From Thalassotalea euphylliae (lineage in GTDB: Bacteria > Pseudomonadota > Gammaproteobacteria > Enterobacterales > Alteromonadaceae): a stretch of 64,000 bases of DNA. The stretch covers positions 3,596,001 through 3,660,000 of the forward strand of contig NZ_QUOT01000001.1 of NCBI RefSeq assembly GCF_003390375.1. Direction: 5' to 3'. The notes beneath the pieces were generated by a model. It saw nothing but the letters and a program-made list of their open reading frames with translations. It had not been told where the DNA came from and did not search any database. Position numbers and translations under genes: made by a program. This document shows, piece after piece, positions 50,574-59,777 of the stretch; positions within the stretch are counted from its first letter, which is position 1; every line of letters starts with the position of its first letter.

Positions 50574-51788
50574 ATGAAATTACCGATTTATTTTGACTAT
50601 TCAGCTACTACCCCAGTAGACAAACGTGTCGCCGAAAAAATGATGGCGTACCTTACAACGGATGGCCATTATGGTAACCCAGCGTCACGCTCGCACAAGT
50701 TCGGTTGGCAGGCAGAAGAAGCGGTTGATATCGCTCGTAACCAAATTGCTGATCTAATCAATGCTGATTCGCGCGAGATCGTATTCACTTCTGGTGCAAC
50801 CGAATCAAACAATTTGGCGATCAAAGGTGCTGCGCAGTTTTACAGCAAAAAGGGTAAGCATATTATTACCTGCAAAACTGAGCACAAGGCAGTACTAGAC
50901 ACGACTCGTGAACTCGAGCGCCACGGTTATGAAGTCACTTACCTTGACCCAGAGCCAAACGGTTTAATCGACCTAACTAAGTTAGAAGCGGCAATGCGCG
51001 AAGATACTGTGTTGGTTTCTATTATGCACATCAACAACGAGATTGGTGTGGTTCAAGATATCCAAGAAATTGGTGAAATGTGTCGTGCTCGCAAAATCGT
51101 ATTCCACGTAGATGCAGCACAAAGTGCGGGTAAATTACCAATTGATATGCAGACTTTGAAAGTTGATTTAATGTCGTTCTCGGCACATAAAATTTACGGC
51201 CCGAAAGGCATTGGTGCCTTATACGTGCGTCGTAAGCCTCGTATCCGTTTAGAGTCGCAAATCCACGGTGGTGGTCATGAACGCGGCATGCGCAGTGGAA
51301 CTTTACCTACGCACCAAATCGTTGGTATGGGTGAAGCATTCCGTATCGCCAAAGAAGAAATGGCACAAGACCTTGAGCACGTAACCAAAATGCGTGACCG
51401 CTTATGGGCCGGTATCAAGGATATGGAGCAAGTATTTGTAAATGGTGATTTTGATAAGCGTTACCCGGGTAACCTAAACGTAAGCTTCAACTTTGTTGAA
51501 GGTGAATCACTAATTATGGCGCTGAAAGACTTAGCGGTATCAAGTGGCTCGGCATGTACATCCGCTAGCCTTGAGCCTTCGTATGTATTACGTGCGTTAG
51601 GTTTAAATGACGAGTTAGCACACAGTTCAATCCGCTTTAGCTTTGGTCGCTTCACTACAGAAGCAGAAATCGACTACGCAATTGAGCTTATTCAAAACGC
51701 AATTGGTCACCTACGTGAAATGTCGCCGCTTTGGGAAATGTTCCAAGATGGTATTGACTTAGAATCAGTTGAGTGGGTAGGACACTAA
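50574..51788 (+). CDS. iscS: Cysteine desulfurase IscS
   Basis: IscS uses pyridoxal phosphate to take sulfur from cysteine for Fe-S clusters, tRNA thiolation (through ThiI and others) and thiamine. The 404-aa product has MKLPIYFDYSATTPVD at its start, the PLP lysine in SFSAHKIYGPKG (about 206) and the active-site loop GSACTSASLEPSYVLRALG (Cys about 328). It lies 36 bp after iscR and 26 bp before iscU. Confidence 0.97.
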   Translation: MKLPIYFDYSATTPVDKRVAEKMMAYLTTDGHYGNPASRSHKFGWQAEEAVDIARNQIADLINADSREIVFTSGATESNNLAIKGAAQFYSKKGKHIITCKTEHKAVLDTTRELERHGYEVTYLDPEPNGLIDLTKLEAAMREDTVLVSIMHINNEIGVVQDIQEIGEMCRARKIVFHVDAAQSAGKLPIDMQTLKVDLMSFSAHKIYGPKGIGALYVRRKPRIRLESQIHGGGHERGMRSGTLPTHQIVGMGEAFRIAKEEMAQDLEHVTKMRDRLWAGIKDMEQVFVNGDFDKRYPGNLNVSFNFVEGESLIMALKDLAVSSGSACTSASLEPSYVLRALGLNDELAHSSIRFSFGRFTTEAEIDYAIELIQNAIGHLREMSPLWEMFQDGIDLESVEWVGH

Positions 51789-51814
51789 GGGCACACAGGC
51801 AGGAGTAAAGAATC

Positions 51815-52198
51815 ATGGCATACAGTGAAAAAGTAATCGATCATTACGAGAACCCGCGTAACGTAGGCTCTCTAGACAAAAACGATCCACAAGTCGCAAC
51901 CGGTATGGTAGGTGCGCCCGCATGTGGAGACGTCATGAAGTTGCAATTGAAAATATCTGACGCAGGTATTATTGAAGATGCAAAATTCAAAACTTACGGT
52001 TGTGGTTCAGCAATCGCTTCAAGCTCACTGGTAACAGAGTGGGTAAAAGGCAAAAGCATTGAAGAAGCCGCTGAAATAAAAAACACAGCAATCGCTGAAG
52101 AGCTAGCATTACCGCCTGTGAAAATTCACTGCTCTATCTTAGCGGAAGATGCAATTAAAGCTGCGCTCGAAGATTACCAGACTAAACAAGCAAACTAG
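51815..52198 (+). CDS. iscU: Fe-S cluster assembly scaffold IscU
   Basis: This 127-aa scaffold builds [2Fe-2S] clusters from IscS sulfur and iron. The three cluster cysteines are present in GAPACGDVMKL (37), YGCGSAIASSS (63) and KIHCSILAEDAI (about 106). LPPVKIHCS also contains the LPPVK motif recognised by the HscA chaperone. An Asp ligand near residue 39 is conserved. Length is standard. Confidence 0.97.
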   Translation: MAYSEKVIDHYENPRNVGSLDKNDPQVATGMVGAPACGDVMKLQLKISDAGIIEDAKFKTYGCGSAIASSSLVTEWVKGKSIEEAAEIKNTAIAEELALPPVKIHCSILAEDAIKAALEDYQTKQAN

Positions 52199-52249
52199 GC
52201 AAGATAATAGTCGGTTCAGTAAAAGAAGGCATACAGCTAAGAGGTATTT

Positions 52250-52573
52250 ATGGCAGTAACCATGACAACAGCAGCAGCCGATCGCGTTAGATCGTTTTTA
52301 ACCAACCGAGGTAAGGGCCTTGGCTTGCGTTTAGGTATTAAAACCACTGGCTGCTCAGGTCTTGCCTATGTTTTAGAGTTTGTTGATGAACTCAATGAAG
52401 ATGACGAGCTTTACAATATCGATGATGTAAATATTATCATTGATGGTAAAAGCTTAGTTTATCTTGAAGGTGTTGAGTTAGACTTTGTTAAAGAAGGGCT
52501 TAACGAAGGCTTTAAATTTACCAACCCGAATGCCAAAGGCGAATGTGGTTGTGGTGAAAGCTTTAACGTTTAA
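52250..52573 (+). CDS. iscA: Iron-sulfur cluster assembly protein IscA
   Basis: An A-type carrier that receives clusters and passes them to apo-enzymes. The 107-aa product has the three conserved cysteines, one in GIKTTGCSGLAY (about 35) and two in GECGCGESFNV near the C-terminus. It is followed by a 12-bp tandem repeat before hscB. Confidence 0.96.
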   Translation: MAVTMTTAAADRVRSFLTNRGKGLGLRLGIKTTGCSGLAYVLEFVDELNEDDELYNIDDVNIIIDGKSLVYLEGVELDFVKEGLNEGFKFTNPNAKGECGCGESFNV

Positions 52574-52590
52574 GATGTTAAATTTAGTTT

Positions 52591-52626
52591 AACTTTTAAC
52601 TTAACTTTTAACTTAACTTTTAATTA
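52591..52626. repeat. Three tandem copies of a 12-bp repeat between iscA and hscB
   Basis: AACTTTTAACTT is present in two identical copies and a third altered one (AACTTTTAATTA), ending 38 bp before hscB. It would be transcribed within the isc mRNA. Confidence 0.85.
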
Positions 52627-52664
52627 AGTCAGATTGTAATTTGTAAGACATAAGTGGAGTTGTT

Positions 52665-53192
52665 TTGAATTACTTTGAATTGTTTGCGCTTGACGAGAAA
52701 TTCAACATTGATACCTCTCACTTAACGCAAGTTTATCAACAACTACAGCGAAGCGTTCACCCTGATCGCTTCGCGCATGCCTCAAGCCAAGAGCAAATGT
52801 TAGCGGTGCAAAAGTCATCGCTGATTAACGATGCTTACCAAACCCTGAAAAAACCACTAAAACGCGCTGAATACATGCTGACGCTACGCGGTACTGAAAT
52901 GCCGAACGAGCAAGCATCATTTAAAGACAATATGTTTTTGATGCGCCAGATGGAATTGCGCGAAATGCTGGCAGAAGTAAAGTTTGCCGACGATATCGAT
53001 GCCGCTATCTTTGAAGCTAATCAGGTGCTTGAAAGCGAATTTACTGAGCTGTACAAAGCGATGCAGGTAAAACTAGCAGAGCAAACGGGTGATGCTAATC
53101 AAGAAGCCAGTGAGATTTTACGCAAGCTCAAGTTTTATCATAAATTGAATGTAGAGCTTGATCGCTTAGAAGACTTATTGTTCGAAAGCTAA
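52665..53192 (+). CDS. hscB: Fe-S protein assembly co-chaperone HscB
   Basis: HscB is a J-protein that brings IscU to HscA. The 175-aa product begins MNYFELFALDEKFNID, has the J-domain HPD motif in SVHPDRFAHAS (about 32), and ends in a three-helix IscU-binding domain. The start is TTG, since the family begins exactly at this MxYF motif and a GGAG lies upstream. A 154-bp gap follows, longer than elsewhere in the operon. Confidence 0.94.
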   Translation: MNYFELFALDEKFNIDTSHLTQVYQQLQRSVHPDRFAHASSQEQMLAVQKSSLINDAYQTLKKPLKRAEYMLTLRGTEMPNEQASFKDNMFLMRQMELREMLAEVKFADDIDAAIFEANQVLESEFTELYKAMQVKLAEQTGDANQEASEILRKLKFYHKLNVELDRLEDLLFES

Positions 53193-53346
53193 CAACAAAG
53201 CCGAACAAAACCGAGCAAAACAAAATAAAGCACAAGTATTCGGCTAGGATTACGCCTATAACTGAACAAGTTAATAGGGCTGACAATTTTCTCAATACCT
53301 AGCTATACCACCAAACTAGTTAAGAATATCGACATTAGAGACCGCC

Positions 53347-55209
53347 ATGGCGTTACTACAAATCGCAGAACCTGGGCAAAGTACTGTCCCTCATGAACAT
53401 CGTCTTGCCGTGGGTATTGACTTAGGCACTACCAACTCCTTAGTTGCCAGTGTCCAAAGTGGCGAAAGCACCACCTTAAAAGATAAAAATGGCCAAGACA
53501 TTTTGCCATCTATCGTTAGCTACCAAGCAGAACAAACGTTAGTGGGTTATGCCGCCAAAGAATTTTCAGTAGCCGACCCACATAATACAATTGTTTCTGC
53601 CAAGCGCTTAATTGGTCGCTCGCTGGCTGATATTCAAAGCAAATATCCGACCTTACCGTATGAGTTTGGTGGTGATGAAAATCATCCTGAATTAATTACC
53701 CGCCAAGGGCAAATCAACCCAGTGCAAGTTTCGGGTGAAGTGCTTGCAACGTTACGCGAACGTGCGGAATCTGCTTTAGGTGGCGAACTAGTCGGTGCGG
53801 TAATCACGGTACCTGCCTACTTTGACGACGCGCAGCGCCAAAGTACAAAAGATGCGGCGAAATTAGCGGGTTTAAATGTACTTCGTTTATTGAACGAACC
53901 AACAGCCGCAGCGGTAGCCTATGGTTTGGACTCAGGCAAAGAAGGCGTTATCGCGGTATACGACTTAGGTGGTGGTACCTTTGATATTTCAATCCTGCGC
54001 TTAAATAAAGGTGTATTTGAAGTATTAGCCACTGGCGGTGATTCAGCTTTAGGTGGTGATGATTTTGATATCGCGGTTGCTGACTACCTAGTTGAGCAAG
54101 CTGGCTTACAGCGTCCACTTTCCGCTTCAATGGAACGCCAAATCAACCAACAAGCGTGCTTAGCCAAAGAAGCCCTGTCTAACGCTGAACAACATACGGT
54201 AAGCTTAGCGTTAGAAAATGGCGAGTCGTGGCAGCATGAGTTAACTAAAGCAACTTTTGACGCTTTAATTGGCAAGTTGGTTAATCAAACCTTGCGGGCT
54301 TGTCGCCGTGCATTAAAAGATGCGAATGTTTCGACTGATGAAGTAATTGAAGTGGTCATGGTCGGTGGCTCGACACGTGTACCGCTAGTGCGCACGGAAG
54401 TTGAAAAGTTCTTTGGTAAACTGCCACTAACTTCAATCGACCCTGACAAAGTGGTCGCAATTGGCGCCGCGATTCAAGCCGATATTTTGGCTGGTAACAA
54501 ACCTGACAGCGATATGTTATTGCTTGATGTTATTCCACTATCGCTTGGTTTAGAGACAATGGGCGGCTTAGTGGAAAAAGTTATTCAGCGTAACACCACA
54601 ATCCCTGTCGCTAAGGCGCAAGAGTTCACCACCTTTAAAGACGGCCAAACGGCGATGTCGATTCACGTGCTACAAGGTGAACGTGAACTCGTAGATGCCT
54701 GTCGCTCATTGGCGCGCTTTGAGCTTCGCGGTATTCCACCAATGGCAGCAGGTGCGGCTCATATTCGCGTGACTTTTAAAGTGGACGCAGATGGCCTGTT
54801 AGAAGTTAGCGCCATGGAAAAATCAACGGGTGTTGAAGCCAGCATTGAAGTCAAACCATCTTTTGGCCTTGAAGAGAATCAAATCGCCAATATGATCAAA
54901 GACTCAATGACCAATGCCAAGCAAGATATGCAAGCGCGTATGCTTAAAGAGCAACAAGTAGAAGCCGCTCGTGTATTAGAGTCAGTGCGCGCCGCGCTCG
55001 ATACAGATAAAGATTTATTAAATGCTGAAGAAATCGAAAAGATTGACGCAGCGTTAACGACGTTAGCAGCGGTTGCAAAAACAACAGCAACTAACGATAT
55101 TGAACAACAAATTGAAGTGGTTAATCAGGTAACGGCAAGCTTTGCCGAAAAGCGTATGGACTCCTCAATACGCACTGCGCTGGCTGGCCAATCGGTAGAT
55201 AAGGTGTAA
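53347..55209 (+). CDS. hscA: Fe-S protein assembly chaperone HscA
   Basis: HscA is an Hsp70 specialised for releasing clusters from IscU. The 620-aa product has the ATPase signatures VGIDLGTTNSLVAS, VITVPAYFDDAQRQ and VYDLGGGTFDISIL. A substrate-binding domain starts near VIPLSLGLETMGG, followed by a helical lid. It is shorter than DnaK and lacks the DnaK acidic tail. It is 4 bp upstream of fdx. Confidence 0.96.
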   Translation: MALLQIAEPGQSTVPHEHRLAVGIDLGTTNSLVASVQSGESTTLKDKNGQDILPSIVSYQAEQTLVGYAAKEFSVADPHNTIVSAKRLIGRSLADIQSKYPTLPYEFGGDENHPELITRQGQINPVQVSGEVLATLRERAESALGGELVGAVITVPAYFDDAQRQSTKDAAKLAGLNVLRLLNEPTAAAVAYGLDSGKEGVIAVYDLGGGTFDISILRLNKGVFEVLATGGDSALGGDDFDIAVADYLVEQAGLQRPLSASMERQINQQACLAKEALSNAEQHTVSLALENGESWQHELTKATFDALIGKLVNQTLRACRRALKDANVSTDEVIEVVMVGGSTRVPLVRTEVEKFFGKLPLTSIDPDKVVAIGAAIQADILAGNKPDSDMLLLDVIPLSLGLETMGGLVEKVIQRNTTIPVAKAQEFTTFKDGQTAMSIHVLQGERELVDACRSLARFELRGIPPMAAGAAHIRVTFKVDADGLLEVSAMEKSTGVEASIEVKPSFGLEENQIANMIKDSMTNAKQDMQARMLKEQQVEAARVLESVRAALDTDKDLLNAEEIEKIDAALTTLAAVAKTTATNDIEQQIEVVNQVTASFAEKRMDSSIRTALAGQSVDKV

Positions 55210-55213
55210 AAGC

Positions 55214-55552
55214 ATGCCACAAATTATTTTCTTACCACATGAAGAATTTTGCCCAGACGGCGCTGTTGTTGAAGCAGAGCAGGGCGAAAGCGTATTAAAC
55301 GTTGCGCTTAAAAATGACATTGGCATTGAACACGCCTGTGAAAAAGTTTGTGCCTGTACTACCTGTCACGTCATCATTCGTGAAGGTTTTGACTCACTAG
55401 ATGAATCAGATGAATTGGAAGACGATATGCTTGATAAAGCATGGGGCTTAGAGCCAGAATCTCGCTTAGGCTGCCAAGCGATTATTAAAGACGAAGATTT
55501 GGTAGTAGAAATTCCTAAATACACAGTGAATATGGTGTCGGAAAATCACTAG
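55214..55552 (+). CDS. fdx: ISC system [2Fe-2S] ferredoxin
   Basis: This adrenodoxin-type ferredoxin gives electrons for cluster assembly. The 112-aa product has the ligands CEKVCACTTC (Cys about 42, 48, 51; Cys46 is also conserved in this type) and a fourth Cys in RLGCQAI (about 87). It ends the operon here, because a strong terminator follows and no iscX is present. Confidence 0.95.
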   Translation: MPQIIFLPHEEFCPDGAVVEAEQGESVLNVALKNDIGIEHACEKVCACTTCHVIIREGFDSLDESDELEDDMLDKAWGLEPESRLGCQAIIKDEDLVVEIPKYTVNMVSENH

Positions 55553-55578
55553 CGTTTCGCTTTAAAGTTCGAAAATTG

Positions 55579-55615
55579 AAAAGGGGTAATAACACCGATG
55601 TTATTACCCCTTTTT
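55579..55615. terminator. Terminator of the isc operon
   Basis: A 15-bp perfect stem (AAAAGGGGTAATAAC and complement) with a 6-nt loop and T5 lies 26 bp after fdx. Its symmetric A/T flanks also suit the convergent xdhC-like gene. Confidence 0.92.
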
Positions 55616-55643
55616 GTTTCCCAATCATGTGCTAACTAAAGAG

Positions 55644-56663
55644 CTACGGAATAACGTTGCTTAACGATTTACCATCTTTTTGGCAAATTACCGCATGCAT
55701 TTCTGCTAAAATCGCTAGCGCAATACTCTCAGGTGTTTCTCCACCAAGGTTTAGCCCTATTGGCCCTGAAAGCGGTGCTGTCACTTTATTGATATCGATA
55801 CTACTCGCTTCTATTACCTGGTCTTTACGATGTGCAGGGCCTAGTAACCCCATGTAAGCAACAGGCATTTGATGGAGTGCTGCCAGTGTTTTAGCATCTA
55901 AGCTAACGCTGTGGCACATATAAACAATACCGGCAACTTTATGTTGTTGAGTAAATTCTGCGAGCTCTTCAATACTGCCGTTAAGGATATGATCGGCATC
56001 TTGAAAGTAGGCTTTACGGGCATTTGCTGCTCTTGAATCCCATACCGAAACTTGCCAGCCCATGTTTTTTGCCATACTTGATAATGGCCGAGCGTCATAA
56101 CCGCCGCCAACAATTAGCAAGTGAGGATCGGGGTAAATGTGGGTTTCTAGCCAAGTGGTATTATCTATTTCTACTAATGTCGCCTTGCGATCAGTAGACC
56201 ATTTTCCTGTTTGTTCAATAGCTTCAAATTGGCCTATCGCTGCACTTGGGCTACCCGGTATTTGCTGGCGGTAAACACCACTACCTTCTTGCTCAAGTGA
56301 CGCCAGCAACTTGTCTAACGCTAGGTACTCGTTCGCTTTACTAACCGGCTGCATTAAAATATGGACAATACCGCCACAACCAATCCCGAGTTGGAACGTC
56401 AGGTCGTCTTCATCTGTTGCATCATAGGTCAGTTGTTTTGTTAGCTGATTAGCAATGACTTGTTTAGCATGTTGCTGAATATCTCCCTCTAAGCAACCAC
56501 CAGATAGCAAGCCCAGTTGGGCGCCATCCCCGGAAAACATCATCATAGCACCCAGCTTGCGATAGCTAGAGCCTTCGGTTTTATAGAGGGTGCAAAGTAC
56601 CCATTCAGTTTGGTCTTTTCGAGAGTGCCAAGTGGTTAAAATATCTTTTAAGGAAGTTGACAT
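55644..56663 (-). CDS. XdhC/CoxI family protein
   Basis: A 339-aa protein of the family that inserts sulfurated molybdenum cofactor into xanthine-dehydrogenase-type enzymes. The N-terminal XdhC_CoxI part has TLYKTEGSSYRKLGAMM and LSGGCLEGDI (about 55). A Rossmann-like C-terminal domain has LLIVGGGYDARPLSSMA (about 190) and MGLLGPAHRK. No molybdoenzyme gene is nearby, so its client is unknown. Some members are linked to nucleotide or cofactor chemistry instead. Confidence 0.82.
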   Translation of the reverse strand: MSTSLKDILTTWHSRKDQTEWVLCTLYKTEGSSYRKLGAMMMFSGDGAQLGLLSGGCLEGDIQQHAKQVIANQLTKQLTYDATDEDDLTFQLGIGCGGIVHILMQPVSKANEYLALDKLLASLEQEGSGVYRQQIPGSPSAAIGQFEAIEQTGKWSTDRKATLVEIDNTTWLETHIYPDPHLLIVGGGYDARPLSSMAKNMGWQVSVWDSRAANARKAYFQDADHILNGSIEELAEFTQQHKVAGIVYMCHSVSLDAKTLAALHQMPVAYMGLLGPAHRKDQVIEASSIDINKVTAPLSGPIGLNLGGETPESIALAILAEMHAVICQKDGKSLSNVIP

Positions 56664-57089
56664 AGATGACAGAGTTTAATTAAACGTATTGTAGTCTTTT
56701 GAGTTATTGGGCTTATTTATATCCTAGCAGGCCACTTCAGTCGAATTATTCTAACGTACGAAAGGTACACGAAAGGTGTATGAGGGGCGAGTACGAACCA
56801 TTTACTGTTATGGTTTAGCTTAACCTTAAAGCTACTTTGGTTTGACTTACGCGATGATTTTTCAAATGGCTCCCTGTTCTTTGCCAAATTTTGTCGATTA
56901 CACTGCTCAAGGCGCTATTTTTACTTGCTATCGCAGATCGCTAACTATACCATTTCATTATTCTCAAGCCTTGATACTGACCAAACTGCTAGCCGAGTTA
57001 ACAGCCAGGCTAATAGTCGACTTTATTGAGGCATTCGTTTAGATCAGTTTTTGACATCTGGTTGTTAGGTTGTTGGAGTTTTCTAGTTT
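56664..57089. other. Gap between the xdhC-like gene and minC
   Basis: This 426-bp divergent region has no supportable gene. A 66-codon frame from 56842 lacks a ribosome-binding site and recognisable content. Short direct repeats (CGAAAGGT twice near 56,759-56,780) are the only structure seen. Confidence 0.5.
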
Positions 57090-57830
57090 ATGTCGCAAGC
57101 TGAGTTTGAACTCAAAGGTAGCTTATTTACATTATCTGCGCTGCAGATGACTGAATATGATTTAAATAAGTTGTCAGCTTGGCTAAATGCCAAAGTTGAA
57201 CAAGCCCCAGGATTTTTCTACCGAGCTCCCTTAATCATCAATATTGCCGCACTGGCAGAAAGCGTTATTGACTTCGCCGCGGTTAAAGCAGTGGTTGAGC
57301 GTCACGATTTTATTTTCGTTGGTATTAGTGGTGGCAGCAAGGCACAGAAGGAAGCAGCGAAAGAAGCTGGATTGGCGGTAGTCGCTCATAGCCAAGATAA
57401 AGCGGGTACAGTAAAGCCAAAAGTGGCGGCTAAACCTGAGAAAATTGTGGAAAAGGTTGTCGAAAAAACGGTAGAAAAACTCATTGAGAAAGCGGTGTTT
57501 CAGCCCGCCAAAGTTATTGAGCATACCATTCGTTCCGGTCAGCAAATTTATGCAAAAGATACCGACTTGATAATTAAAGGTCAGGTTAGTGCTGGCGCAG
57601 AAGTTATTGCCGACGGCAATATTCACATCTATGGCACGCTCAGAGGGCGAGCCATTGCAGGCGCTAAAGGCGATAAGACAGCCAGAATTTACTGTAGCAA
57701 TTTGCAAGCTGAGTTGGTGTCAATCAATGGTAATTACTGGTTAAGTGATTCCTTGCAAGAGAAAGTATGGGCACAAGCGGCAAGCGTTAGATTAGTTGAT
57801 GATCAGTTAACCGTAGAAGATTTAAAATAA
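57090..57830 (+). CDS. minC: Septum site-determining protein MinC
   Basis: MinC inhibits FtsZ polymerisation away from midcell. The 246-aa product has an N-terminal FtsZ-binding domain (about 5-110), a Lys/Val/Glu-rich linker (about 115-150) and a C-terminal right-handed beta-helix that dimerises and binds MinD. Typical wording in the last part is RSGQQIYAKDTDLII, IHIYGTLRGRAIAGA and LVSINGNYW. It lies 12 bp before minD. Confidence 0.94.
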   Translation: MSQAEFELKGSLFTLSALQMTEYDLNKLSAWLNAKVEQAPGFFYRAPLIINIAALAESVIDFAAVKAVVERHDFIFVGISGGSKAQKEAAKEAGLAVVAHSQDKAGTVKPKVAAKPEKIVEKVVEKTVEKLIEKAVFQPAKVIEHTIRSGQQIYAKDTDLIIKGQVSAGAEVIADGNIHIYGTLRGRAIAGAKGDKTARIYCSNLQAELVSINGNYWLSDSLQEKVWAQAASVRLVDDQLTVEDLK

Positions 57831-57842
57831 AGGAAGAGCTGT

Positions 57843-58649
57843 ATGGCAAAAATTATTGTAGTGACATCAGGTAAAGGTGGTGTTGGTAAAACTACGTCAA
57901 GTGCGGCAATTGGCACAGGTTTGGCGTTAAAGGGTAAAAAAACCGTTATTCTAGATTTTGATATCGGCTTACGTAATCTTGATTTGATTATGGGCGTTGA
58001 GCGTCGCGTGGTTTATGATTTTGTTAACGTTATCAATGGTGAAGCCAACTTAAATCAAGCGTTAATCAAAGATAAGCGCGTGGACAACCTTTATATCTTA
58101 CCTGCGTCACAAACGCGTGATAAAGATGCGTTGACTAAAGAGGGTGTCGGCAAGGTACTAGACGATTTAAGTAAAGATTTTGATTACATTCTATGTGATT
58201 CGCCAGCGGGTATTGAAGCTGGTGCGCAAATGGCGCTTTATTTTGCCGATGAGGCAATTGTGGTCACTAACCCAGAAGTATCATCAGTGCGTGACTCAGA
58301 CCGTATTTTAGGTATTTTGCAAAGTAAGTCGCGCCATGCCGAGCAAGGAAGCAGTATTCCTGAACATCTACTATTAACCCGTTACAATCCAGAGCGCGTT
58401 GATATGGGAGAAATGCTAAGTGTTGAAGACGTAAAAGAAATTTTAGCGATTGAGCTCATTGGGGTTATTCCTGAGTCTAAAGCTGTGCTTAGTGCTTCAA
58501 ATGCCGGACAACCAGTAATCTTGGATGAGCAAAGTGATGCTGGCCAAGCTTACATTGATGCAGTTGAAAGATTACTTGGTGAGAAAGTTGATTTTCGCTT
58601 CTTAACGGCGAAGAAAAAAGGACTATTAAACCGCTTGTTTGGGAGTTAA
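57843..58649 (+). CDS. minD: Septum site-determining protein MinD
   Basis: MinD is a membrane-bound ATPase that recruits MinC and oscillates with MinE. The 268-aa product has the deviant Walker A SGKGGVGKTTSSAA with both lysines, switch regions around DFDIGLRNLDLIMG and CDSPAGIE, and the C-terminal amphipathic membrane-targeting helix KKKGLLNRLFGS. It is immediately followed by minE. Confidence 0.97.
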   Translation: MAKIIVVTSGKGGVGKTTSSAAIGTGLALKGKKTVILDFDIGLRNLDLIMGVERRVVYDFVNVINGEANLNQALIKDKRVDNLYILPASQTRDKDALTKEGVGKVLDDLSKDFDYILCDSPAGIEAGAQMALYFADEAIVVTNPEVSSVRDSDRILGILQSKSRHAEQGSSIPEHLLLTRYNPERVDMGEMLSVEDVKEILAIELIGVIPESKAVLSASNAGQPVILDEQSDAGQAYIDAVERLLGEKVDFRFLTAKKKGLLNRLFGS

Positions 58650-58652
58650 GTG

Positions 58653-58913
58653 ATGGCTTTATTAGATTATTTTCGTTCGTCAAAGAAAACTTCAGCGTCG
58701 CTAGCCAAAGAGCGCTTGCAAATCATTGTTGCCCATGAGCGAAATGCGCGCTCTGGCCCTGATTATTTGCCGCAAATGAAGCGTGACATCATTGAAGTGA
58801 TCAGCAAATATGTGCCAAGCATTAACTCTGATCAAGTGTCGGTCCAGCTAGAACAAAAAGACGACGATCTAGCGGTACTAGAACTAAACGTTACATTGCC
58901 TGAAAAAAACTAG
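58653..58913 (+). CDS. minE: Cell division topological specificity factor MinE
   Basis: MinE stimulates MinD ATPase and places the division site at midcell. The 86-aa product starts MALLDYFRSSKKTSASLAKE and has RLQIIVAHER, the MinD-contact helix, followed by the dimeric beta domain. I chose the ATG at 58653 because the family begins MALLD; a GTG three bases upstream is in frame and cannot be excluded. Confidence 0.95.
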   Translation: MALLDYFRSSKKTSASLAKERLQIIVAHERNARSGPDYLPQMKRDIIEVISKYVPSINSDQVSVQLEQKDDDLAVLELNVTLPEKN

Positions 58914-59777
58914 CCTAGTTTTAAAGCGTTGCCTTACTTTGCCTTGCTTTGCGGTGCATGGAAGCGCTTTATCAGTGCTAGCTAATTCAGCTTGAATTGG
59001 CGTTGTTGGTAGATATTTATTTGAACCAATAACGCCAGTTCTTGATTGCTTTATTCTCTTAAATTATCGATTGCCTTAGGACTTGCTGCCGCAAATATTA
59101 ATTAGTCGCGAATTTTCAAAAACTGTGTAGCAAAATCCCCTCTTTTTATTCACTCGCTTTATGACTTTCGCTAACCGATGTGCTAAAGCCAGAGAAACTG
59201 TCAATTAAAAGCGAATAAATATTGCCTCCTAAATGGCAACTGCTATCGTTCCAACCAAAGCTTTAAATTTGTCTAAGTTATAAGGGCTATTTATACACTT
59301 AAATTCATGTGAATTATTTAGAGTGGCTATTTAAAAAGCTTTTAAATTCTCTTCTGCAGGTCAAGCTAGCTCTAGCTTTGTGTTTTTAGATAAAAACAAT
59401 GAATATTCATAATAAATATTGATGATATATGGCGTGCTTGAGTGTTAATGATTGCTTATTCTTTAACCAGGATTTTAATCGTGATCAGCAAGACACCCAG
59501 ACTCACCTATCCTTTATTACTCAAGGGGTTGATGAATAAATAAACACTACGATGCTTGTTTTGTACAAAAAATGACACATTTGGATTTGAGAATTGGCAT
59601 GGTAAAAATAGAATAAATACTTCAAAAATATTACGTATCTATCTGTTTTTTAAGAAAGTTGCAGTTTGAACAATCTAGCGCACGTGTCTATATTTTAACT
59701 AGCTGTGCGTTTTCAATTATAAATATGACAAAACAAGACGCCATGGCTAATTATAACAACAACATTCAGGTGTCTAC
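58914..59777. other. Long gap between minE and the TonB receptor
   Basis: This 864-bp AT-rich region has no gene that I can support. It contains a degenerate 10-bp triple repeat (TTGCCTTAC-like, 58928-58957) and a 13-bp stem hairpin at 58998-59037 (TGGCGTTGTTGGT with its near-complement, 14-nt loop), which may end minCDE. No Fur-like operator is evident near 59.7 kb. Confidence 0.5.
58998..59037 (+). terminator. Hairpin downstream of minE, possible terminator
   Basis: The 13-bp stem contains one G-T wobble and encloses a 14-nt AT-rich loop. The T tract that follows is weak, so it may instead stabilise the mRNA end. Confidence 0.4.

Noticed and set aside
56842..57042. A 66-codon reading frame upstream of minC
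   Set aside because: TTG start, no ribosome-binding site, no recognisable domain, and composition like the surrounding non-coding DNA.
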